From assembly GCA_026075535.2 (NCBI GenBank), contig AP026545.1, forward strand, positions 3,410,001-3,474,000: a stretch of 64,000 nt of DNA, in the 5' to 3' direction. Under the pieces are notes generated by a model. That model was not told where the DNA came from. It saw only the letters and a program-made list of their open reading frames with translations, and ran no database searches. How positions within the stretch are numbered: the stretch's first letter is position 1; the number at the start of each line of letters is the position of its first letter. The translations under genes were made by a program, and so were the position numbers. Source of the DNA: Tricholoma matsutake (taxonomy: Eukaryota; Basidiomycota; Agaricomycetes; Agaricales; Tricholomataceae). Of the stretch, positions 11,685 to 22,500 are shown one piece after another.

Positions 11685-12134
11685 GGTACAAGACAGCCAA
11701 GCAGAATCAGGTGCAAAAGGGGCAATCTTAATATATTTGTACAAGTGGCTGTCTGAGGTAGAGGTATTGTTTAAAGCGACTGAAATTGCAAGGGGTTTAT
11801 GCAAATGGAAACGATGTAAACCCAGTTGTTTGATGAGGCTAGCATCAATGAGCACAACATGTGCACCAGAGTCGAGCATACCATTCACTGTGACAGGCTC
11901 ATCAGCACATGGTCCAATCAGTGAGCACTGCCAGTGGAGATGTCACACAGCAAATGGTGCACTCACCTCATCCTCCGACTCAGATCCATTGCCTAGGATG
12001 CTTATGGCACCAATGACCAGCAATTTGACACTGTCAGCGCTGACATCCGCAATGGATGTGGAGGTGATGGCACCAATGTGTTTGGTGGCAGCAGGTTGCA
12101 AATGCTTGTGACTGAGCAGGAGACTGTTGGTCAA
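11685..12134 (-). pseudogene. Aspartic protease domain of minus-strand Gypsy element
   Basis: The region 12134-11685 leads into NGMLDSGAHVVLIDASLIKQ, with the retropepsin D-S-G active-site triad. The domain is split by the solo LTR and resumes at about 11290 with the Leu-Gly-Leu-Pro-Phe-Leu flap/core segment. It processes Gag-Pol in intact elements. Confidence 0.85.
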
Positions 12135-12159
12135 CTCTTTGTATGTGTGGGGTCAGGAA

Positions 12160-13295
12160 AATCATTGGGGCAGTTTCTTGCGTGATGATCCTGATACCCA
12201 CATCAACACTTGGTACATCCTCAATGCTTGTTTAGGAGCATGCATTCATTTGGAGTGAGAGTGGGTGTTCTGGTGTGAGCAGTTGTGGGGGCAGAGGAGG
12301 AGGCAGTGCTCAATTTTGAAATGGGGAGGGTGTTGTAAGCACGTGAGTTTGGAGCAAGCACCTGGCGCTTCTGTGCAGCTCCTCAGCAGCCTCTAAGTAG
12401 TGTTTTGTGTCCTGCGAGCATTTTTCAGCAAGCTTGCAGAGCTCATTCTTCCAATGTGCCAGTCTGGCTTCAGGCATCTTCACACCCTCATCGTCAACAG
12501 CAGCTTCAATGAGGTCCTTGACATTATGGTTCTTGGCATGGATGCAGAGATCAGAGTCAAGGACTCTCGAGCTGAATGTGCAAGGCATTGTCATCAAAAT
12601 GATGGTCACAGCCACAGAGTGCAAAGTTGATGTGACACACATCATTGAGCCAATTGGCAAATGAGGCAGAATATTTGAGACAAGAAGTGCAGATTTGGGT
12701 GTGGTATTTGTCCTCCCAGCCTTTGGGGAGAAATTCTTTATGGAGTAGCCTCATGAAGTCAGCAAAAGACAGTGTGGAGCCAGTTGCATCATGTTGCGAT
12801 CCAATTGTGAATGCGCATATCCTTTGGCAGGACAGCACTGACATAATCAGCAGGTTTGAGTTTTCTGTTGGCAGCAAAGAAATCATTGCACACCATCTTC
12901 CACAGTCATAAGACAACAGGGGAGATCTCACCAGCAGTGAGAATGGGGATACATTTTGGTTTGGTATGCAAGCATTCAGTGGGTGTTTTGACAGACATGA
13001 GGTGAAGGGAAGGCGGGGGTGTGTATGAACGATCAGAGCTGGACAAATTTTCAGAGTCAGAACTTGTTGGCAGCAGAGGTAGGTGTGAGGGGGCAGATGA
13101 GGTGGATATATGCATGTTGTTTGAGTCAGGAGCTACTCCTGTGAGCATCGGGAGATCACTCAGATGTAAAACAGGGGTTGTCTCCACACTAGGGATGAGA
13201 GGCGGCAGTGATGGCAGCCGTGAGGTGGAACCTTCAGCTCCCTCTTTGGCAGAGGGGATCTGTCCGTGTCTACATGTAGAATGCAGTTTGGACAA
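12160..13295 (-). pseudogene. Gag region of minus-strand Gypsy element
   Basis: Ser/Pro-rich N-terminus from ATG 13295 (MSKLHSTCRHGQ) runs to a stop at 12906. The capsid-like Retrotrans_gag part continues in other frames (12931-12557: FADFMRLLHKEFLPKGWEDK; 12660-12310). A zinc knuckle remains at about 12215-12160, reading CTKC-stop-CGYQDHHARNCP, with a TGA inside it. Three frames and at least one stop make it non-functional. Confidence 0.75.
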
Positions 13296-13391
13296 CTAAC
13301 AGTGAACAGTGAGAGATAGTGAGGCATAGTACAGCATGGCAGGCATGCGGCTTGGCAGCACAAACCATGGAGAGCATTGTTCAAAAAAAAG

Positions 13392-13556
13392 TGTAAGCTC
13401 GTGCTGTGTGTATGAGCTCCACTAGACTGAGGTGTATGGAAGGAGAGAGAGCAAGAGAGAGAGAGAGCACAGGAAAGGTAAGTGTCTGTAAGGATGGGAG
13501 TCGAGGATATGTCTAAGACTACTGATAAATAACAATAAATATGTGCCATCCTTACA
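13392..13556 (-). repeat. 5' LTR of the minus-strand Gypsy element
   Basis: 165 bp, starts TGTAAGCTCG and ends CATCCTTACA, followed by the TSD catgc (13557-13561). It is shorter than the 3' LTR by about 71 bp. Confidence 0.9.
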
Positions 13557-13583
13557 CATGCCACATCTACCCTAGCCTGCCAT

Positions 13584-13984
13584 TGTTAGGAAACCACCCC
13601 ATTATCTAATAAAATTTCATTTTATTTTATTATGTTGAATTACGCTACATGACGCCAAATGATGCTACACATTAATAGCATGAGAATTTTATTTCGCATG
13701 CATCAAAATGTATGTGCATGTACAAGTGCGTTGGTAACAACAATGTACAATATGTGTAACATAGTATATAAACCCTATATATATGCCTAGGGGACCCCAG
13801 TTGTGTTCTCTTAGGTATTCCACCTACATTTTTGGTGTGAAAGGCCTATCTCAACAAACTCACCTATTAATAACCCCTCGCATCAAAACCATCAATTCCC
13901 CCATCATGTGCGCGGATCCCGCCCCCTTCTTGTAGAGAGAACCCGCATGGTCTTAGCTAGCAGATAGTGGGTGTCGCCCTAACA
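13584..13984 (+). repeat. 5' LTR of the plus-strand Gypsy element
   Basis: 401 bp, TGTTAGG...CCTAACA. It carries a TATA-like stretch (gtatataaaccc, about 13765-13776) that could be the element promoter. About 96% identical to the 3' LTR by eye. Confidence 0.95.
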
Positions 13985-14471
13985 GAAGAACACAACTTCC
14001 CATATCAGTGCGCCTTCTCTTACTTGCACATACATCATTGTTTCACTGCGCCACATCCGATTACTCATCCTTTCGGCACGAGCTGGAAGTACTTGTATAT
14101 ATGTAATCTACCTTTTCTTTTGTAAGCCGACGCCAGGCCTTGCTTTACATTGCAACTGCCAGTGATCGAGAGGCAGCGCTCGTCATTAGGACAGCTGCAA
14201 CCAGACAACCAATTGGATCTGGTTTAGTTATGATTTACATTACTCTATTCGGACGACTATTTTAGTTACAAGCCAAATTCAGCGATATCTCCGAGATCAG
14301 GCACTGTTGGAAGGGTTATTGATCCGAAGTGTCAAAATAGGTGCCTGATGAACAATGAACGATTGACGAACCTCGACGAACCTTATCACGTGACCCATAA
14401 ACATTTGGAGAGGTCTTGAAGAAAAAATTTTGAATTTGTCAAAGAAGTGATTCATCACAGATTCTACAATT

Positions 14472-15569
14472 ATGTCTGAACCTTCAACTTCTAATCCCGG
14501 TCCTAATCCTGTTCCCATACCAGCATTAGAGGCAAAAATTGATGCGCTCACAGCGCAAATGTCGCAATTAGTGTCAGTATTAGCAGCATCACAGCCCAGA
14601 CAAGTGGAAGTACAGCCAGAGATGATAGGAGAAAGAGATGATGAGATGGAGGAGATGGTGGAGTGGATATCGCAGGAGGATGAGACAGCAGAGAAATCCG
14701 GAAATGGAAAAGCGTGCTTACCTAAGTATGCACCCCCGCAAATCTTTGACGGTACCATGGAGAATACAAAATCCTTCATCAGCTCTATAGTATTGTACAT
14801 CCATGGGAGGAAGCCAGAGTTTTGTACAGCCGAGTCTAGGATTATGTTTGCTCTCTCATACATTCAGGGGGGGAAAGCACAGTTCTGGAGAAATGAGGCT
14901 ATTAATCAAATTGCCATGGGAAATAAACCATTTGCAACCTTCAAGGAATTTCTGGAGAGATTGGAGGCACAGTTTGGAGACCCTAATCCAAAGGCGACGG
15001 CCAATGCTAAATTAAAAACCATGCGCCAAGGTTCCTTAACGGCGGATGAATTTATTTTGCAGTTCAAAGCAGAAGCTTTGCAAATGGACATGGGAGAAGC
15101 CGCATTGGTAGAGTTTTTGAAAGCAGGATTAAATCCCTCCTTATTCAAGTCTATCTACTGACTACCTTCTATGCCAGAGAAGTTGGACGAGTGGTATAAT
15201 TGGGCAATGCGCCTTGACCAGCAATATTGGCAGGAACAGGTGGAGTCAAAGTTGATGTATGGAAGTAGTAAATTTGGAAAGTCATCAGGAGGAAAGTCTG
15301 AGAAAGGAAAGGCGCCTCAGGCACAAGCTCCAAGGGCACAGCCACCGGCCATGGCAGTGACACCTATAGTTACGGAGTCAGCAGCACCAGCAGAGGCAAT
15401 GGAGGTTGATCAAGCAGGGAGACGAGCCCCACTTAAATGTTTTAACTGTGGTCAGTTAGGACACATTTCTAGGAATTGTAGGCAGAAAAGAAAGATTAGG
15501 GAAGCTACAATCGAGGAAGTGAAGCTGGAGGAAGGCAAGCAGAAGAATTTTGCGGAAGAGTCCCAGTGA
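14472..15569 (+). pseudogene. Gag of plus-strand Gypsy element
   Basis: ATG at 14472 (MSEPSTSNPGPNPVPIPALE) opens a predicted coiled coil (EAKIDALTAQMSQLVSVLAA), followed by the capsid-like domain (ARFWRNEAINQ-type segment, FKEFLERLEAQFGDPNPKAT, FILQFKAEALQMDMGEAAL). A TGA at 15159-15161 sits where the frame otherwise continues to LPSMPEKLDEWYNWAMRLDQ, the expected residue being Arg. The frame ends at 15569 after a CCHC zinc knuckle (CFNCGQLGHISRNC, about 15438-15480) that binds RNA. Without the one stop it would be about 365 aa. The pol frame is offset by -1 and overlaps the end of gag. Confidence 0.9.
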
Positions 15570-15573
15570 AGGT

Positions 15574-18500
15574 TTCCCCATTGGTGACCCAGAATCGTTA
15601 CAATGTATTAGTATCCGAGGAAACCCAGAGTAAATCAGAAAAGGAAATCGAGGAGGAGTACAACTGTTATGAATCATGTGACCAAGAAAATTGCCAAGCA
15701 CTATTTCCAAAAACCCCTAAATTCTTTATTTGCTCTGTGTGAATAGAACCCAAAATCACCTTGACTGTGGGATTGAAGACAGTGGACATGCATGCAGCTA
15801 TTGATGTGGAAGCATTGCTTGATAGTGGTGCTACAGGATTATTTATTAATCAATCCTTAATTACCGGAAACGGTATTAACACATGCAAGCTGGCGCAACC
15901 TATAATGGTGTACAATATTGACGGAACAGTCAATCGTGGAGGAACTATCAAGGAGGAGGTGACTATGGTACTAAAGTATCAGGAGCATCAGGAGCGAGCC
16001 ATATTCGAAGTGTGCGATCTTGGGAAAACCAATCTAATAATAGGATGTCCATGGTTACGGAAGCATAATCCTGAAATTGATTGGAAAACTGGGAAAGTAC
16101 AAATGACTCATTGTTCTAAGGAATGTAATGTGTATGGGAGGAAGATGAAGAAGGAAAAAAGGAAAAAGAAAGAGAAAGAATGTCCAAGAAAGTATTCTGT
16201 TACGATGGAGGAAGTAGAGGATGAGGAAATGCCAAATGGGGAAGTTCCAATCATGATCGAGAAAGAAGAGCAGAAGCAAACCTTTAGAACAATTTGTGGA
16301 GGACAGTCCTGGGACAAGAATATCGTGAAGGTGGAGAAGCCAGTGGAGGAATGGGTGCCAAAAGTGTATCATGAACATCTGTCAGTGTTCCAGAAGAAGG
16401 AGTCTGAGCGAATGCCGGTGCGGAAGCCATGGGATCATGCGATTGAGATGAAGCCAGGGTTTGTGCCAAAGAAGTCGAAGGTATATCCATTATCTCCGAT
16501 GGAACAAGAAGAAGTGGATGTGTTCCTGAAGGAGCAATTGCGCAAAGGATACATATGACCTTCGAAATCACCGCAGACGTCACCAATATTCTTCATGCCA
16601 AAGAAAGACCAAAGGAAGAGGATGTGTACAGATTATAGGTATTTGAATGAGTGGACAGTGAAGAACGCATACCCCCTGCCGTTGATCTCAGAAATAATTG
16701 ACAAGGTGGGAAAAGCCAAGGTCTTTACAAAATTGGATTTACAATGGGGATACAACAATGTACAAATAAAGAAAGGAGATGAGTGGAAAGCAACATTTGC
16801 CACACATTGAGGATCCTTTGAGCTGCTTGTCATGTTTTTTGGGATGACTAATAGTCCCCCGACCTTTCAAAATATGATGAACAACATTTTCAAGGATGTA
16901 ATAGACAAAGGCGTGGTAATAATATTTATTGACGACATTCTGATATTCATGGAGGATGAAGAGAATCATGAGGCGATAGTGCAGGAGGTGTTACGGAGGT
17001 TGGCAGAGAATGATCTATTTTTGAAACCAGAGAAGTGTGTGTTTGGGGCAAGCGAGATTGAGTTCCTAGGATTATTGATCGGCCCTGACAGGATCAAAAT
17101 GGATCTGATCAAGGTACAGGCAATCACAGATTGGCCTGCACCCACCCGTGTCAAGGAGGTTCAAGCCTTCTTGGGACTCGCAAATTATTATCGTCGCTTT
17201 GTGCACAATTTTTCTAAAATTGCCGCACCCTTACATAACCTTACACGAAAGGGAGTAGTATGGAGGTGGGGAGAGCAGCAGCAGACAGTGTTTGAGGAAT
17301 TGAAGAGGAAGTTTGTGGAGGGACCAATATTAGCCCCAGTAGATTTCACACGCCCTTTGCGAGTGGAATCTGATGCATCCAATTTTGCTACTGGAGCAGT
17401 ATTATCAATGCTGTGCAAAGATGACAAATGGCATCCTTGTGCATACTTGTCAAAAGGGTTGAATGATGTGGAGAGGAATTATGATGTGCATGACAAAGAG
17501 ATGTTGGGGATAATACAAGCATTGGAGGTGTGGAGGCATTATTTGGAGGGATGTACGCATTAGATTGAGATCTGGATGGATCATCAAAATCTGCAATACT
17601 TCATGTCCGCTAAAAAGCTTAATCACTGGCAAGCGCATTGGGCACTATTCCTATCATGTTTCAACTTTCACTTGGTCCACAAAGCGGGAAGCTTAAGGAG
17701 GAAAGCAGATGCATTATCCAGATGTATTGATCATAAAAGGGGGGTGGAGGAGGACAATAAAAATGTTACCTTACTCAAACCCGAATACTTTTGCATTTGT
17801 GCTATGCATCAAGGGCATCTATTAATAGATAGCTCAGAAATGGAAATGTTGTCTAAAATTAGACAATGTTCAGAAATGGACGATGAAGTAGTGGAAGCCA
17901 TGAAAGCTCTGAAGGGAGAGAAGAAAGGTAATATCAAAGGAGATGAGTGGGCTGAGGAACAAGGGTTGGTGTTGTTTCGAGGAAAAGTGTATGTACTGAA
18001 GGATCAGGATTTGTGAAGGGAGATCGTCTGGTTACATCACAATACACCAATTGCCGGACACCCAGGAAGATGGAAGACATTGGAATTAGTAATGAGAAAT
18101 TATTGGTGGCCCGGAATTTCAAAGTATGTGTTGGGGTATGTGGATGGATGTGATACATGCATGAGGGGGAAGAAATTTCCAGAGAAACCTGCAGGAAAAT
18201 TAATGCCGAACCCTATACCTAAAGCGCCATGGCAAGATATATCTGTGGATTTTATTACCGGATTACCCGAGGCTCAAGGGTATGATGCAATATTCGTAGT
18301 ATGCGACCGCTTTACAAAGGAGGTCCATATTATTCCTACTACTACAGAAACCTCATCATTGGGCTTGGTGCGCCTCTATCTAAATCAGGTATGGCGGTTA
18401 CATGGGTTACCCGATACCGTTATCTCTGATCGTGGACCACAATTTGCTTCCGCATTTATGCGAGAACTAAACAACATATTGGGAATTCAAACTAAATTAT

Positions 18501-19389
18501 CTACGGCATATCACCCGCAGACTGATGGGCAGACAGAGAGAATGAATCAGGAGTTGGAGCAGTACCTATGTATGTTTGTCAACTACTGACAAACCGACTG
18601 GCCCAAATGGTTGGCAATTGCCGAATTTTCCCACAATAACAAATTCCATTCGGCTACTCATATGTCACCCTTTTTCACAAATTATGGATATCATCCTCGC
18701 ATGGGAGTAGAACCCAGAAGGGAAGTCAAAGTACAGTCGGTAGAAGATTTTGTATCTAAGATGCAAAAGGTACAAGAGGAAGCAGAGGCAGCATTGAAGA
18801 AGCACGTGATGACATGATGCAACATGCAGATCGTACTCGAGCACGCGCTCCAGAGTACAAAGTTGGTGACTTGGTATGGCTAAGTACCAAGGACCTGAAT
18901 ATTCCACGACCTTCAAGGAAACTTATGGAGAAACAAGTTGGCCCATATGTGATCTCTAAAGTGATCTCACCTAATGTGGTAGTGCTAAAATTACCCCGAT
19001 CATTCAAGATTGATCCTGAGATTAATGTATCCCGCCTACGCCCTTACCGCCCACCCACTATTCCTGGCCAACAAACTACTCTGCAACCTCCAATAATAGT
19101 AGAAGGTGCTCCAGAATACATAGTTGAAGAAATTCTAGACTCACGTCTTCGACGGAACAAATTGGAGTTCTTAATAAAGTGGAAAAACTATACCGATGAA
19201 AATAATTCATGGGAACCCAAAGAGAATTGTAAGCGAGTGCATAACGCAATTGCCCAATTCTTTAAACATAATCTGAATGCTCCACGTCACATTGCGAGAA
19301 TGGTGTATGAGGGGATGAAATTCTGGCCTTACCAAAATTTCACAGAGGGGACACACATAATATTTTCTCACCTGGAAGTCGAGGCATAA
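15574..19389 (+). pseudogene. Pol polyprotein of plus-strand Gypsy element (PR-RT-RH-IN-chromodomain)
   Basis: Read through stops, the order is: protease with LLDSGATGLFINQS (about 15814); RT with [38 protein letters not shown] and the catalytic IIFIDDILIFM (about 16920); RNase H with VESDASNFATGAVLS, DKEMLGIIQALEVWRHY and the ADALSR segment (17706); integrase with H-H-C-C (LHHNTPIAGHPG, CDTCMRGK), the DDE region ISVDFITGLPEAQGYD, ISDRGPQFASAFM and QTDGQTERMNQELEQYL; and a C-terminal chromodomain (IVEEILDSRLRRNKLEFLI, WKNYTDENNSWEP; about 19120-19250). Stops: TGA 15738, TGA 16556, TGA 16808, TAG 17561, TGA 18014, TGA 18587. A one-base loss near 18790 shifts the frame. RT retains F-I-D-D. Confidence 0.93.
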
Positions 19390-19400
19390 AAGGGGGGTAA
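19388..19400 (+). promoter_or_regulatory. Polypurine tract
   Basis: The purine run aaaaggggggtaa abuts the 3' LTR start at 19401, the normal position of the plus-strand DNA primer in LTR retroelements. Confidence 0.8.
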
Positions 19401-19801
19401 TGTTAGGGAACCACCCCATTATCTAATAAAATTTCATTTTATTTTATTATGTTGAATTACGCTACATGACGCCAAATGATGCTACACTTTGATAGCATGA
19501 GAATTTTATTTCGCACACATCAAAATGTATGCGCATGTATGAGTGCGTCGGTAACAACAATGTACAATATGTGTAACATAGTATATAAACCCTACATATA
19601 TGCCTAGGGGACCCCAGTTGTGTTCTCTTAGGTATTCCACCTATGTTTTCGGTGTGAAAGGCCTATCTCAACAAACTCACCTATTAATAACCCCTCGCAT
19701 CAAAACCATCAATTCCCCCATCATGTGCGCGGATCCCGCCCCCTTCTTGTAGAGAGAACCCGCACGGTCTTAGCTAGCAGATAGTGGGTGTTGCCCTAAC
19801 A
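19401..19801 (+). repeat. 3' LTR of the plus-strand Gypsy element
   Basis: 401 bp, TGTTAGG...CCTAACA, followed by the TSD gccat. Differences from the 5' LTR are almost all C/T or G/A. Confidence 0.95.
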
Positions 19802-19806
19802 GCCAT

Positions 19807-21034
19807 AGCCTGTTGATGTGTGGAGTTTAAGAGGATATATAGATGACGACTGGCTCGTGAAGCAGAGTACACTGTACATGCCTGGTAAGCACCATTAACT
19901 CACTTGCCAACTAGTACTAACCATCTTCTGAATGCAATTGCAGACTGACAAGACACATTGCCATCTGTGTACAATGACACAGGAACTGAAACCTTGCAAC
20001 AGCAACTGAATAGGACACATTTATGATCCACGTATGTGCAACTATCAACAACACATGAATTGCCTCCATGGCTGCAAGCACCTGCAGCGTGCTCATGCAT
20101 GGGACAATCACCACTGACAGGACAGGTTTGTGACCAGGAGCCCCCACTAGTGACTGCTCAGTAGGGCAGATATAGGTGCCTAACAGCCATGCAGCCATTT
20201 CAGTAAATATCCATATTGTATAGTATACAAGTGACACTGCTTGCACTCCCTAGGGAGTGGTTTGGTGTTGTTGATGGTAGATGTCATAGATTGGGGCACA
20301 TGTTTCATATGAGCATATTCATTTGAACATAACCTCATCCTTGATTCTGTACTTTGTCAGAAGGATTTCCATGGTTTAGTTATAGGACTTTAGCTGTGGG
20401 TTTGCACCATGACATGATTTTTGGAGAGGATATGAAATTATGATCATGTACAAGGGTCAAGTGCATGGTGTCACTCACTGCCATCTGTTGATCATACTGG
20501 TAAGTTTTATTTTGGTGATGAGGAGTATGGTTTGAATGTTTTGTAGTATGATCCTTTTTGTTTGATTGAGATCAGAGAGTGATGTGTATTGTGTAGTGTA
20601 ATGAAGTGGACTGGTGGAGATGTGTAGTGTAATGAAGTGGATCGGTGGAGACAATGTCATACATAACTGTGGTAGTTAACTATGGGAGATGAACTATTGA
20701 CAGCAGTTGGAATGTAGGCATACTGATAGTGACAGAATTGGTAAAGTAACACAGAGGTACAGAACAATATTTTGAGAAGGAAAATGTGTGGTTGTTAGAC
20801 TTTTTCTTGGGTAGACTTTTGATGTTTCAAAGACGATTCTTCCATTGTAGATGCTGTTTCAGAAGAAGAATCATTGATGATTGTTGCTTTTCTCTTAGAT
20901 TGAAGTCGAGTTGATGGTTTACCTAGGTTGATGGGTATGAGGTCATGGAGTGACAATGTTTAATACTTTCATACCTTTGAATTTGGTAGCAGTACTGCTG
21001 GAGTCTTTGATGAAAGCCATTTCATGTAGTTCCA
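19807..21034. other. Non-coding repeat-like sequence
   Basis: No gene supported. A short local duplication, ggagatgtgtagtgtaatga and neighbours, occurs around 20590-20650. Composition matches the surrounding decayed transposons. Confidence 0.5.
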
Positions 21035-21498
21035 TTAGAGAATGGCAGGGGTAACCCTGGGGTATTTTGAGGGTATGGAGGGTATGGAGGGTACGCAATA
21101 CCCCCAAGATGGGATCATCAGATGAGTGACTAAAATATCAATTGAGTCAAAAATGTAAACATCTGGACACTTTCTTAGCTGTATAAAAGAGCTACAACAC
21201 ATTTTCAGGTAGTAACTATGCAGAATGAGTAAATCATGTGATGTCAAAACATCAATCCATGGAAAATGAAATGTATACTCTGCTGAAGTTGAGTACAAGC
21301 TGTGCAGAAGTCTTTTGTTGATGGTATTTTATGCAAATTTACTTTATTATATGTCACCCATCCAGAGATTTTACCTACCCTGGGACCCCTCCCAAGGGTA
21401 AGGGTTGGCTGAGGGTACAAATTCTGTACCCTCACCCCTACCCTCATCTACCCTCAACAAATACCCCCAGGGTTTTGCATACCCCTGCCATTCACTAA
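21035..21498. mobile_element. Small inverted-repeat element with GGGTA-rich subterminal repeats
   Basis: Both ends carry TTAG(A/T)GAATGGCAGGGGTA (left 21035 onward; right as reverse complement ending about 21498), so the terminal inverted repeats are about 19 bp. Inside each end are several copies of GAGGGTA/GGGTATGG pointing inward, with ACCCTGGGG(G)TATTT shared by both ends. The centre (about 21120-21360) has no coding frame. It looks like a non-autonomous DNA element of about 460 bp. The CAGGGGTA end resembles hAT termini, but no convincing 8-bp duplication was found. Confidence 0.6.
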
Positions 21499-21752
21499 GT
21501 TCCATGGGAATAGCCTTTACTCTGCCTTGAAGTGTTGATTGTGGAGTTTGGTGAGGAATGTTGATGACATGAGCAGTGAGTCTCATTTGACCACCACAGT
21601 ATTGATTGAATTTGATGTTGAAGTCATCGTCTGTCTTATGGCCAGTCTAAAAATTATATCAGCAGTGAGGTGTGATAGATAATGTAAGTAACATACAATT
21701 CTGCATACAGTGATGATAGGAGGGATTGGTTTATTCCATCCAGGCATTGGTG

Positions 21753-22211
21753 TCATCTAAGTATGTTCATTGTCAATAATAGAATGAAGTAATTTTCATG
21801 ACAAACCATAAAAGCATCTAATTTGAGATCATAGTCTTCAACATCACGGTCATCTCCAACTATGGTGTCACCTTTGATAGAAATTATTTTGCTGACAATG
21901 AAGTGGTAAACATCTTCCTCAGGCTTGATTTCTCCCTTCAACACAAAGAAGTGAACAATGGCATTGATGAAGTGATCTTGGTCATCATCATCATCATCAT
22001 TCTTGCCTAATAAGAGCTCTCCATCATAGGTGATTGTTTTCTTCTTTTCTTTGTCAAGAATGCAGTGATTTGTGCAGGAGAAAATTGTGGTTAAGATGGA
22101 TGAGCCAGACATGGTGGTCGATGTGTAAGAGAGGTGAGCTTGATGTGATGTCATAATGTTGCAGATGTGGTAAGCAGCACCAGTGAAGATTACAGTAGTA
22201 GTTCCTTCCAA
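21753..22211 (-). pseudogene. Accessory frame downstream of the Helitron helicase
   Basis: 153-codon open frame, same strand as the helicase, with an Asp run (GKNDDDDDDQDHF) and a segment FFVLKGEIKPEEDVYHFIV then SKIISIKGDT and YDLKLDAF, of alternating beta-strand character. This could be an OB-fold-like ssDNA-binding accessory protein as carried by some Helitrons, but that is inference from position and strand pattern. It may be the 3' exon of a larger gene. Confidence 0.4.
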
Positions 22212-22500
22212 ACAACATTTTTTGTTGTCATAGAATTGTCATCCACAGTTTTGAGAATCAGCACATTTTGAGAGTCAGGTGCGCAAGTCATAGCTGCATA
22301 CAGTTGTCCATGAGAAAATACTGATTGCCTGAGATTGAGAGCTAATCATTGAACTATAAGCCCCTGACAACCATTGAAAGTGGTAGCATAGGAAAGGGCA
22401 AGAGGAATCAGTTTTTGGTGAACAGTGAAGTTGTAAGCAGGAGGTTGAAAATGGGCATCAATGTGAGGGATTGACAATGTTGTCTAAGATGAGGGTAGGC

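Larger units (their letters stand above)
7503..13561 (-). mobile_element. Ty3/Gypsy chromodomain retrotransposon, decayed, with 5-bp TSD
   Basis: A full-length LTR element reading on the minus strand. LTRs lie at 13392-13556 (5') and 7508-7743 (3'); both begin TGTAAGC and end CCTTACA. The target-site duplication catgc is present at 7503-7507 and 13557-13561. A purine tract, cagggaaggg in element orientation, abuts the 3' LTR at 7744-7753. Internal order is gag, protease, reverse transcriptase, RNase H, integrase, chromodomain, which is Ty3/Gypsy (chromovirus-like) order. The coding region is broken by several TGA stops at expected arginines, frameshifts, and a nested solo LTR. The RT and RNase H catalytic motifs are mutated. 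It is therefore non-autonomous. Confidence 0.93.
13579..19806 (+). mobile_element. Ty3/Gypsy chromodomain retrotransposon, younger copy, with 5-bp TSD
   Basis: LTRs at 13584-13984 and 19401-19801, both 401 bp, with about 15 differences that are nearly all transitions. TSD gccat lies at 13579-13583 and 19802-19806. A polypurine tract (aaaaggggggt) immediately precedes the 3' LTR. The internal region has a long leader (13985-14471), gag, zinc knuckle, protease, RT, RNase H, integrase and a C-terminal chromodomain. It starts only 22 bp beyond the TSD of the preceding element. At least seven in-frame stops, mostly TGA at expected Arg, plus a frameshift near 18790 make it defective, though its catalytic motifs are better kept than in the neighbour. 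Confidence 0.95.

Noticed and set aside
19917..20246. Minus-strand 109-codon hydrophobic frame
   Set aside because: Lies in repeat-like DNA, has no domain and no supporting splice or promoter signals; a chance open frame.
21050..21110. Telomere-like GGGTA repeats
   Set aside because: The unit is (G)AGGGTA with variable spacing, in opposite orientations at two ends of a 460-bp element, not a terminal TTAGGG array.
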